Assembly (NCBI RefSeq): GCF_003945595.2
Contig: NW_024104421.1
Location: 1,488,001-1,552,000, forward strand
From: Pipra filicauda
Taxonomy: Eukaryota; Chordata; Aves; Passeriformes; Pipridae
Reading direction: 5' to 3'
DNA length: 64,000 bases
Positions 13,527 through 24,435 of the stretch are shown in pieces (within the stretch, counting starts at the first letter, position 1; every line of letters begins with the position of its first letter). Both the position numbers and the translations under genes were made by a program. The notes below the pieces were generated by a model. It saw only the letters and a program-made list of their open reading frames with translations. It was not told the origin of the DNA and did no database searches.

Positions 13527-13763
13527 GTCTGGGAGAATGGCCTGGTGGTTAGAGAAGCAGCTGAGATGCGGGACTTCGTCAGGCTATTCCTGACTCTGTC
13601 AGAGACTTGCTCTACAACTTCAGGAAAATTACTCAGCCCATCTCTAAGACTGCTATAATAATACCTACTTCAAAGGGGTGTTATGAGGCTTAATTCATTA
13701 ATGCCTGCAAAGCACTTTGAGATCTTTGGATTAAAGGCACTACAGCAGTGCAAAGTATTATTA
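13527..13763 (+). mobile_element. near-complete ancient MIR-like (CORE) SINE
   Basis: The order of parts matches a tRNA-derived CORE-SINE: a degenerate tRNA-like head (TGGTTAGAGAAGCAG, then GACTCTGTCAGAGACTTGCT), a core with ACTTCAGGAAAATTACTCAG and TATAATAATACCTACTTC, then TTATGAGGCTTAATTCATTA and the tail AAAGCACTTTGAGATCTTTG ending in TATTATTAG. These correspond to the MIR phrases for 'last position before the stop in lab-like text' such as the statement-like AATAATAATACCTAC block and the L2-type 3' tail. About 237 bp, so close to full length. It is old, since box A and box B are decayed and it cannot be active. Which amniote MIR subfamily it belongs to cannot be told by eye. Confidence 0.75.
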
Positions 13764-15653
13764 GCTACAGGAAAAAGCTCTCAGACAAGCATGGCATTAA
13801 ATGTCTGCAGTTTAAAAAAAAATAGAAAGAAAAAAACCCAAAGATGAGCAAATTGTGGGTGGTTTGGTTTTACTTTTTTTTTCCATGGCCAGGTTTCCAT
13901 TAGATAGATCTGTGCTTTACTAAACTAAGGTGGTACAGCTCAGGGCCCAATTTATTCTCACTCCTAGAGCTCCCATATTGCAAACGTAACTGTTTGAATT
14001 TGGGGCTTCTTTTTATCAAAATCCTGACTTTGTGCCTCAAAAGGATGTTCAGCTTCCCTCTAAGGATATATTTACCCACTGAATTAAACAACAACAAGAA
14101 GAAAATAATTTTACCTTGTATTGACAACTTAGATTTACTTTTTTTAATTCAGTTTGAGCATTTACTTTCCCAATGAAAAATCTATTCCATTTGATTTCAA
14201 AGAGCTAAGATTTTCATCATTGGTAATTATTTTGAATTCAGAGAGATTCAAACCACACAAACTGGGGACTTTTTTATTACTTTCAGTAGAGCTGATCCAC
14301 CTACTGTGAGTGCAATTGTAAATGGGCAAATTGTGATGGATGCTCAGAAATGGACGAGATGGAGGGATTTTTTTAATGACTGCCTTGCTCCTAAGTATTA
14401 ATTTATTTCTGATGTAAAGTTTTTAAAGCAAACAGCTAAAGGTAGCAGTCTGTAGGTCCAGATTTAAATCTTATCTATCTTCTCATTCACTTGATGCCTG
14501 TGGTAGCACCACTGACTCAGGGTGCATCAGAGCCCCACAGGGAAAGGGTGAGCAGGATTTCTTCCATCAAAACCAGGCAGGAAAGACGAGGATACAAGAA
14601 AGGTTCCCAAAACAGTCTGCTGAAAAACAGTTATAAAGCTGTCATGTTTACCTTGTTAACCGCGTAAATGCAGATTTTACATTTTTTATATTCATTATAC
14701 CTTTTAAACTTTTCAAGTGCAACTTCTTAACTTAAAAATAAACATAACCAACAGCCCACTCCCCCTTAATGAAAAGACTGCAATACAACAGCCTAGACAT
14801 TTTTATTATTTTGTTGAAAGCATTTCTGACTTTGGTGAGGAAAACCTTATAACTTCACTTTGTTTCCAGATCCCATTGAAAGAGAACACAGGGGAAGTGA
14901 AGTATAAGTGATTCTGGCTCCCTTTGTTTCTCTTCTGATAGAATGTGAAACTTCATGTAGGTGGTGGGTAAAGCCATCGTAACCTGCTTTCTTCTGACTG
15001 AATGAGGGAGGTCAATATATTATCGTATCAAGGAAGAAGAAATTACACAGGCAATTCCCCCCCAGACAATAAAGACAATTCTGACAGCACGATCAAAACA
15101 ACTGTATAACTTTTTTTCTTTTCTTACTGACACACCACTGTTTAAATGACAGCTGAAAGAGGATGATGGACTAAACACATTATTCTCTGTTCCATCTACT
15201 TTTTTATAATAGAAGTATATCTTGAAGACTATATTCAAGTTGATCAAATAATAAGTCAATTTGTCAATAAAACAGATTAGGCAACCTGTCTGCTGAGATG
15301 ATATCTGTCAAACAACATATTTTTGTTAACACAATCTGGAAGCAAATGCCTTCACAAAAGACAATGAAAAAAAACCCGCAATGCCACTTTTAAGTTTATG
15401 GAAACAAAACGCTGACTTATTTCAGTTATAGATGTTTAGACTTTCTTACTTTGAGTTTTAGTTTCTAGTTAACAAACCACAATTTGGAAAAGACTAGAAA
15501 GAAATTTTAATGGCCTGGTGGACACTGTCTGCTGCCAAGATGTGGATGTATTTCCAAACTGCTTGGTGATGTCTGCACTGTGGGCACAAGTCATCATTAG
15601 TGGTGCTGGTGCAGGGGTGTCTCCATTCCTTCCACGCACTGTTTTTTCTCCAT

Positions 15654-15669
15654 CCCCCCCCCACCCCCC
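15654..15669 (-). repeat. C9-A-C6 run (G-rich on the minus strand)
   Basis: Nine C, one A and six C. On the minus strand this is G6-T-G9, which can be split into four G-triplets, so a quadruplex is possible. Confidence 0.85.
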
Positions 15670-17658
15670 AACGTTTGTCACCCCTGTTACTCACTACTGG
15701 CAAGACATGAACAGCATCGACTGATCTGCCTTGTCACATCACGAGCCCTGTCACTGCGCTCAGCAGATTAAGGCATGATGCTTTGACACACTGTGTACCG
15801 CTGAAGCAAATAATCCCTGGGAGATGTCGGGCCGTGGCCTGATCTCAGCCACACGGGGGGAATCTCTCGGTTTACCCTGCGTGACAAAAACCAGAGGAAT
15901 CACTAACACGCACGAACTCGCAGAGTGATCAAACATGAGTGGTGTGCAAAACGGCACAAAGACTCGTTGCTGAATATATGTACTGAGGAATCTGAGTTGC
16001 CCAATGTAAGGTAAAATCAGTCTGGAAAAAGGTAGAAAATTTTTATTCTGAACATGGGGAAACTTAGGTTAACAAGTCTCGGGTATTAGTGGTTTTGCCA
16101 GGTGAACATCAAACCAGCTGTTTTAGTTTGTGTGGTCCTCTCCCACTCCTCCCCGTGCTCGTGCCATGTAATCCTCAAGAAAATGGGGCTGGTTGAGAAA
16201 CTCAGATTATTCTTTCTCAACAGGGAAGAAACTTGCAATACGCACTAATAGGCTGAAAATTCAAACAGAATCATCTTGGTTTATGTTTTGTTGGGTTTTT
16301 TAAAACAGAACTTGGGAAGCGTTTTTTTGCTGAACTACCTGATGCAAAATATACAGGCTGAGGAAAACTTGAAGCTACTCAAAAGTGTGAACAGGCGCTC
16401 TAACAGGAGGATCAGCAGTGATGGCTGAAAAAACCAAGCAAACAAACAAAAAAAGAGCTTAAATCCTGACAGAGATTTAAGGACTTTCCCACCCAAGCTT
16501 GCCTCTGCAAGTTGAGACTGCTGTTAGGAATAATGAACTAATTTGCTATTGCTCACAATATTGCATCAACACCTTGTGGAACAGAAGAGCTTTCATTCAG
16601 AAAAATCTTTCCAAAAACTAAAAATACGGAAACTATATTCTGAAAGGTGTAGATTGTTAAAAAATAATAAAACTCTGTGGCAAATATTTAAAGGCTGTGG
16701 TGAAAAGGGAAGGGTGTTAGAAAAAAAGAAGTCCAAAAGTCCCTGTCAAAAAATTATGTCAAAACATTACTTTTTGTGGTGAAATTACTATAATAGTTGA
16801 AGTCTACTGAAGACTTTCATTCACCTTCTTGTAGTGGAAATGCCAATTTACAGAACTGAAGAGCACACCCGGTAGGAACCTGAGCTCCCACATTAATTTC
16901 TTCAACTCTCTGAGTTTATGTGACCACATGGTGATGTCAGGAATGCTTAATTATCCACCCAACCCTACAAACCTTGAAGCACGAGATATCCAGCAATCCA
17001 CTCTCATTCAGAATAGTTTGGCATATCTCCACGTTGTAACTAACCAGTGTTACCCCTAGCAATTGCTCTTTAAAGCAAAAACATGTGCAAAATGTCTTCA
17101 TTCAGCCTAGTAGTATCATATGTCAATCAGATTCAGGATGCAGAACTGGCCAGCAATATCCTAAAAAAAAAAATAAAAATATCCCTCTTGTTTGAATCAC
17201 TTCGAATTAACTTGACTCTGTCATGTTACTGGCAGGAATATTCTCTGTTGAGCATCTGATTTCTAATTTTTTCTTTTTCTCTTTTTTTTTTTTTTTTTCA
17301 GTCTTTGGATTTGTCTGCAAGTTCCAAGGATCTGTTTTAAGCTTTACAAGACCGACTTAGCCTCGGGCTTTGGCAAGAAATCGAACATTGTCTGCAGCGT
17401 GCTGAAGTTTATTGACACCTTTCAAAACCTCTGCAAGTTTGTAAATCAAGCAGTGGTTCATTCTCCAGAAATAACAGGGGTCTTAATGTGCACAAACAGA
17501 AATGACGTGTTTATAATGTGTATATGTATGACATACATGCACTTATATTTGGGGACACTAGGTATTAGGTGTTTGCTCTGTGTCCTAATGATGGAACTTA
17601 TTGAGTTAAAGACAAAGAAAGATAGCATCTATCTAGAACTTTAACAGATCCTCAGGCT

Positions 17659-17660
<2 letters not shown>

Positions 17661-17703
<43 letters not shown>
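17661..17703. repeat. T43 homopolymer
   Basis: Forty-three consecutive T residues between CTCAGGCTTC and AAAGCAG. It would be a poly(A) on the minus strand, but the sequence 3' of it shows no recognisable retrocopy. Confidence 0.97.
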
Positions 17704-17707
<4 letters not shown>

Positions 17708-19639
17708 CAGTCTGTTTTTGCTTTTGATCTTAACATCCAGGTTCTCTTCTCTACTCTGAAAAGGAATGACAGTGTTGACACCTGATGCTAACACGTGACA
17801 AATCCCAAACATCTACAGCACAGTACTGGTGTTATTTTTCACTTCATTTTCCTAAAGAATTACTCTTCTCCCATATCCAGTTCTTTTCCTTTTACTTTCT
17901 TCCCTAGGAGACTTTATTAGGATTCACAGATGAACAAAGGATAACACCAGTTTTATGGTGTTTCTTCCAGATCTAGAGGAAAATACATTGCTTTACAGTA
18001 AGGTCCCATCAAGGTACCCCTCTCTCAGCAAAGAAAGGAGAGCCATCTGTAACCCACAGAGGCAAATGAACGCTGCTGTAGTTTATAATAAATCAGTAAA
18101 TTGTTCTTTCTTTAGTATGCCTTCAGCCACCATGATACTTTCATACATCCTCAACATACAGTGTTTGTGTGGGCTGCTCACAGACCCTGGGCCAAGCTGG
18201 AAGTGGGGTGGCTGATATGTCATCGTGCTAACTTGTGTCAGGAGCCATCTCCCGTGCAGCCATCATGTAAATGGGAGGAAAGGGCAACTGCAGAACATGC
18301 AAACTAGTACTGCATGTGCATAGAACAAGCCATTGTAGAACAAAATATCCCTGTTTGCAGGTCAGGTGCGTATGGTGTCCCTAACCACGCTACTGTGAGG
18401 ATGGTGCTACACTGGCAGAAGCAAAGCTTCAAAAATTGGACTATCTGTGCAATTTGTAGGCCTCCTCAGGCACATGCATTGTGGTTTAGTCTCCAGCTAC
18501 ACAAGTATTTGCCTTTTTTCCTTCCTGGGGCCTTGGTTTAGCACAGAGCGTAGATAGACTTCAACATGGACCCTGATATTGGAGTTCACTGCTCCAGTCA
18601 CATCTTCTGGCCTCTGTCATTGCCCATGGCCCTGCTGCTGAGGCAGATGTATTCCCTCCCTTTGGCATGCACTGCAGTGATACTTGCGTTCTTCTGCTTG
18701 CTGTTTTCATCAGACCTTTGGAAGATCAGCATCGTTTAGTTAATGAACAGCAACAGTGTAGTGAATTTAAAGTCAAATAACTTGGTTAATTTTATGTATG
18801 CAAGTGGATAAACCCCAAACCTGACTGTTGTTTAGAGCAGTTTCGGTCTGCCAGCCTGGTTTCTTTGGTCTTCAGTTGCTGGCCCAAACACCAAACCTTT
18901 CCACCAGGCATATTTTCAGAAAATGAGGACTATACGACTAGTGGCAAATCCTGACTCTTTTTGTCAAGAGCAGTTCAGGTAGGTAAAGAATTCAGACATC
19001 TATTTCTTTATTCTTCCATCCACTGATGATGAAGCCTTTGTGTCCCATACCCCACTGTGACCACACTCTGCAATATGGAAGACAGGTCTCTCTGGAAGGC
19101 AGCTCCTTCTCTGTGTGGCTCCAGCTCAGCTGGAGCAGCCACAGGCTACTGGGGCAAAATGAGAGGTCATTCTGCCCAAATCCATCAGAGATGGTAGATG
19201 ACAGCTTACTTTGAACCTGTACTGATAAAACCTGGCACATCCCAATGGCAGAAGACTTGGATTTATGAGCTTTTGGGTGCTTCTTAATATTGCTCTGTGT
19301 ATGTTGTATTATACACACACACAAATATCTGTACCCATTCCTCATGCTGCCTGAAGATTTTCTAACCTGTATTTCTTGCTACTTTTCTTTTTTTTCTCTC
19401 AAAATGTCTCCCTTATACCCGGAGTTGCTAAAAGTGGCAGGCAGTTACTCTCCCACAGAAAAATCCCCCAGCCCAGCACAGTGCCATCTGATCTCTGTGC
19501 TGGCATAAATCCTCCTTTTGACCCTCAGCTGGCAACAGATCAACCCACTGGACTTGTGGGTCATTTCTGGGAGAGAGGGGGAACGTTTTTTATTTTCAAA
19601 AGGTGAGAGTTATTCAATTTGCTGTACCTGGATGCTGCA

Positions 19640-19960
19640 CAACTCTTTGTAATTGTTAGCAACGGATGACATCACTGAAACTTATTTTTATGTCATTATC
19701 CTCACCCAAGCTAAATATGGAATGCTGTCATGCCATTACGTGATGTAAATATGTCATCACAATTTGTCTTTACACATCATAAATATTTTATTATATGACA
19801 TTATTACACCTCCAGATATCTTTTTCCATATGAATAGTAATTACTCAAAGTATTTACTGTAATTATGTCACTTGATGAAATTACAGTAATTACATCGAAA
19901 AATGATAGCCCACGACTAATGAATTAAAATAGTATGGAAATTCGCATAAAAATGACATTA
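19640..19960. promoter_or_regulatory. candidate conserved non-coding element with repeated ATGTCAT/ATGACAT motifs
   Basis: The block repeats one motif on both strands: ATGACATCA (19665), ATGTCATTA (19690), CTGTCATG (19725), ATGTCATCA (19751), ATGACATTA (about 19796), ATGTCACTT (19865) and ATGACATTA (19951). It is AT-rich, has TAATTA-type cores and no coding frame. Such homotypic clustering suggests an enhancer binding bZIP or TALE-type (TGACA) factors. Conservation was not tested. Confidence 0.35.
19854..19889. repeat. 11-bp perfect inverted repeat with 14-nt loop
   Basis: Left arm TTACTGTAATT (19854-19864) and right arm AATTACAGTAA (19879-19889) are exact reverse complements around ATGTCACTTGATGA. 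It lies inside the candidate element at 19640-19960. Confidence 0.9.
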
Positions 19961-21169
19961 AAAATGTTAAGGATCTGAGGCAAACTTACAAAAGCAAGGA
20001 AATTCATAATTAAGAATTTAATCTCTAATAACATTGCAGTGTGCCACAGTTTTAGATTATATCACAGAAGAAGGAAAGGGGATAAAAAATAAAGAGGTGT
20101 TACCTGAACAGGAATAAGGTGCAGAAGTGAACAGATGCAAAGCATGACCTGTGTGTTTTGAATACTTGTGCACAGCAATATAGGCCAGTGCCGTGCAGCA
20201 GCATTCAGTGGTGTTTCATGAGGAAGAGAAAGCAAAGGACAGAAGACAGAGCTGAGGTAAGGAACTGTCACTTGAGTGGAAGTTTCTACCTAAGAGCCAT
20301 CAAGGAACATAATCTTTTGGTAGGTCACATTAAAATCACTGAAGGGCCACAGTGCCAAACTTAGGAGCAGGATGACTGGCAGACCCCAGGAACATGTGTG
20401 GATCTCACAGCAGACACGAAGTTTTGACACCTAAGCTTTGCTCACAGCTTTTATAATGCCACTTGCCTCTGCAGGCAAACAAGTATTTGCACAAACCTAC
20501 CTACCCAAAGCAGCCACACAAGGTCCACACAAGATCCACACTGTGCTCTTGCTGCCTCTTGCATCCCAGGGAGACACAAGTCCCTCTATTGCAGAGAAGA
20601 TTCACAACAAAATCTCCTGCGTTCAGACCTTCTTGACAACAAGATGATTTATTATTATATTCTTTTGGAATTCCATTCTTATTTTCTGCATGAAAAGAAA
20701 TTATTCTGTGGCTAAATGCTGGTGGTGCCTGAGAAGCAAAGAGGAACCGCTGACACCAACAGTGCTTGTTTGCTTCCTCACTCAGGAGCGGGCCCTGAGT
20801 CCGCACATAGAGAAATTCAGGACTGTTCATCTCCTCCTTTCACAGTTGGCACTCTTGTTGGTCCCAGTGACGTACAGTAACTCCATAGACCTCACTGGTT
20901 TTTGAACTTGCCCTCAAGCTGCTTTCAAACCGAGGTGTCTAAATTGTATGGTACCCCAGACCAGGAAACCCTACTGAACTGAAACAGCTCTCCTCCCCAC
21001 ATGAAGAAAAATCTGGGGCTTAGTTGAATTGGAAAAGAGACAGACAGGCAGACAGATTGGGACAGGGGGTAGGTGAGGGAGGCAGAGAGAAAAAAGAAAA
21101 AGAAAAAAGGGAAATAAGGAAAGAGGGGAAGCGAGAAAGAAAAATTCTGTTTCCAGTTAGAATATCCAG
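19961..21169. other. intergenic stretch, no gene seen
   Basis: No coding frame, transposon or RNA gene was recognised. A purine-rich segment (about 21030-21145, mostly A and G) is low complexity. Confidence 0.65.
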
Positions 21170-21480
21170 TAATAATTTAATATATGGTGCCATTTTAGAA
21201 AATGTGCTATTCATATTTATGAAAGGCTTAATAGATGCAGCTGCATCCTTTAACAAATTATTATAAGGCATGGTATGAAATGCATTAGTAAGAAATGCTT
21301 AACAGATGATGCTGTGACAAGCTGTTACAACGCGTGTTATAAGACGTCAATATTATTAAATCTATGGGCTTGGTTAGCACATGAATATAAATAATTTTTA
21401 TGCATGCTACAAATTGCCATGCTTTATTAATAATGAAGTGTTTATAAATGGAACCTTACTGTAAAGCATTATTAAATGCA
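21170..21480. mobile_element. probable ancient exapted DNA-transposon remnant (AT-rich, TTATAA-rich)
   Basis: The block carries repeated, partly palindromic short words (TTATAAGGCATGG, GAAATGCATTAG, GAAATGCTTAAC, TTATAAGACG, TTTATAAATGGAACCTTACT, GTAAAGCATTATTAAATGC). The phrase TATAAATGGAACCTTACTGT with GTAAAG resembles old vertebrate-wide non-autonomous DNA elements known mainly from conserved non-coding copies. I cannot give a family name and see no intact terminal repeats. Confidence 0.4.
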
Positions 21481-24363
21481 GCTACTCAGAAGACCTTAGA
21501 GTAATACTATGGTAGCATTATCATGCTGAGAAACAGACTAGAAAGGCTGCTTTATTTTACTGTCTGAGTCAACATGGGTTCAAACACACTGGGCTTTGAT
21601 TCCTGAAAACCCATGTGGTAGGGGCCACCAGTAGTCACTGGTTGAAAGCTGCTGTTGTCACATTCTTTGTTACTCTGAAATCACTTACGTGAGATTTACA
21701 CCAATGTAAGTATGAGTGCCAGTGGAGTAACTCCTGATTAACCCTGCTGTAAGTGATACATGCCTCAGGCCACATTATTTTCCTTCCCAAGTGAGAGCTG
21801 GCTGAAAGGTAACTGTGTTGTAAGGCATTCTTGGGGGAGGGGGGGAGAAGAAAAAAAAAAAGAAAACAATATGCAGATTTGAAACATACAATTCCCTATG
21901 TCTCAGGTTCTGCCCTTCCAAAAGATATCTTCCAAAAGGTTATTTCTTCATTAAAAAGAAACATCTCTACGGGGCTTTTTAAAAAATTATGTTGCTCCAG
22001 AAGTTACCATGACTCAGTAACACACAGGAGTGGCTCTGCTTAATGGCCTGAGCATCATGGAGGAAAGAATCATTTGCTTTTATTCCTTTAACTATTTCAT
22101 GCCTTCATGATTGATGTTGTCTGAGTCTACAGTACCACATGGAAGGTACCAATGTGCCTACAGAGAGAGAGCTACTACCACCATAGAACATATGTCTTGG
22201 CCTGCAGAGATTGAAGTCAAGTCATGACTAGGCTTTGCGAACGAAGATTTGGGAAGGCTCTAGCAGAGATTGAAACTCATGAATAAAAAGACATAACAAA
22301 CCTAGGACTACATAGGCAAGAAATGTTTACCATGTGATGGCAAACAAAGTATTTTAAATTCTCAGTTACATTTTTTTTTCCTGATTCTCAGTGTTTTAGT
22401 TAATTTTTAAATGAGAGTCTCTGTTTTCAGCCATGTGCCTCTCCTACTTTTTAATGCTAACATATTTTAAAGTAATTTTTCACAGCTCTCAGGTTATTGA
22501 CAATCATCTCCTCCAAGCTGTAGCTTACTATTTTTACTGAGGATTTCTAAAAAAGAGCAGAGTTCATGTTACTGAACTGGGACAGTTGCATAGGAGGATC
22601 CCTCTTCTGTGCCCTGTAGGCACACCCTATTTCCTGATCCAGCCTGCAACCTTGCATTAGCAGCCAGCACATAGTGGTTTCAACTCAAGGCTGTAGAGCT
22701 CTCTGAAGGGGAAAACTTGCACCCATTAGGTGTGCAACCCCACATGGTACTCACACATGAGGCTGTGGGCACATCCCACTTCTCTCATAAAGTCTTTCAT
22801 GTCTGCTGGTACTGCATTATATCAGAACAGAGGAGTTTTAACTCAGCTTTCCAAGGGGACCTGAAATGTAATGAGAGGGATACCAATGGCCAAATGTAGA
22901 GAAGTGTGTAGGTGTCCACAGATGGTGATTTCAGTGGAGTCAAAACCACTCAGCTTACCTGGTATCATGTGCCATCTGGAAAAAAAGGATGTGACCCAGC
23001 ATCACTTGAGCCCTGATGCAGCAACTGGGCAATGCCTATTCTCTTCCAGCTCTCCTCCATTTAATGCCAGCAGCCAGAGCAACTCTCTTCACAAGTGATG
23101 TAGACCACTTCATTTATCACCTCCGTTATCACCAAGGAATTGTAAAACCAAACAAAAATATTACCTAACTGCATGAAGCTCATAAATGTTGCAGATGGGT
23201 TCATTCTAAGTTCTGGGCAAATGTTCAAATAGATTTTTTTTTTTTTAACAGATATATTCTTATACTTACCAAAGTCATAGTCTTCACCTCTTTTTTTCTT
23301 TTTTTTTTTCCCTCCAGTGTTTCATGGCACACACAGGCTAATGTCAAACAAGCATGCTGAAGGAATTGTATTTATCTATTAGCCTTGATGTGATTGCAAT
23401 CTTCTGTATCTTCATGCAATAGTTTCTGTCTAGTTTACAGTCCCTCCTGCTATAATTCATCTCATATCACTTATTTTCTTTGTTTTCCCATTCTTCATCA
23501 TTAATTTCTGAGCCAACTTTTTACTTATTCCATGACTCCTGTGCCCAAAACCTTATTATTAACCTTGGATGTGGAACTTGGTCCAAAATTTTCTCTGAAG
23601 TGTAAACAGCTCTGGCATTTCATTACAAAATTTGCCATTGTGTTCCAAAACACTCCTTACTATAAACTTTGAAGGTCATTCATGTCTTCCCCCCGTAACT
23701 GTCTCAGCTCCAGGTGGAGCCTCCTCTGTCACGCTGGAGCTGGGAAAGGGAGATGTCGAAACCGCAGGAGTCAGCGCTTCAAAAATCACACCCAGCTTTG
23801 CAGTTTGGCAACAGGACTTCCTTCGTTCGAGGAAATACAGGATTTCCACATCGTGCTGCTTAATAGGAACAAAAAAAGGGCAAATACTGCTCTTGGGTCA
23901 GATGGCCCTCTCTTGTCTTTCAGGGCTTTCCAAGATCCATATAGGGTTCCCACAGGAGTGTGAGGGACAGGAAGAGACAGAAAGGAGGCACAAGTCCCGC
24001 TGAATGCCTGGGTTGGAGCTGACTTGATGCAAATCCAAGGTACAAGGCTGAGAGTGGGACAGGGCATGGAGGGATAAAGCCTTTCTGCGACAGGCCATGA
24101 ACCCTGTGAGCTCTGCACGCTGCTTGCCTGCAGCACAATGGGAAGCCAACTCCTACCTGCTCGCTCTCTCCATTCTTCAGGTAAAGCCACAGCAACAGGA
24201 AAACCATCTTTGGCACTTTTGAAGCACCCCTTGAGCTTTTCCATGCATCGGTTGATTGATAACATTATTACTTAGCACGTCTTTATATCTACAGTAACTG
24301 TAGCAATCAGCAAAACAGCAGACAACTGTATTAACTACGACTGGGGAAAAGTGAAAATAACAC
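21481..24363. other. intergenic stretch, no gene seen
   Basis: Mixed-composition DNA without recognisable gene, RNA or element. Overlapping minus-strand open frames near 23786-24265 have no domain character and no homology that I recognise. Confidence 0.65.
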
Positions 24364-24435
24364 CTGGCATTTAGCACAGTTCGTCAAAGGATCTCAAAAT
24401 GCTCAGCAAACTTTAATAAAGACACATGACGCCCA
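24364..24435 (-). mobile_element. fragment of a MIR-like SINE tail, reverse orientation
   Basis: Read on the minus strand, the segment matches the tail of the element at 13527-13763. AAAGGATCTCAAAATGCTC corresponds to the reverse of GCACTTTGAGATCTTT, and the following TTAATAAAGACACATGACGC aligns with the reverse of the TTATGAGGCTTAATTCATTA block. It is short and diverged. Confidence 0.5.

Larger units (their letters stand above)
13764..19630. other. intergenic stretch, no gene seen
   Basis: AT-rich DNA with a C-rich run (15654-15669) and two long T tracts (about 17282-17299 and 17661-17703). No coding frame, RNA gene or identifiable transposon is supported. Confidence 0.7.

Noticed and set aside
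23786..24265. 159-codon minus-strand frame with two overlapping neighbours
   Set aside because: Three different frames are open over the same DNA, which points to composition rather than coding.
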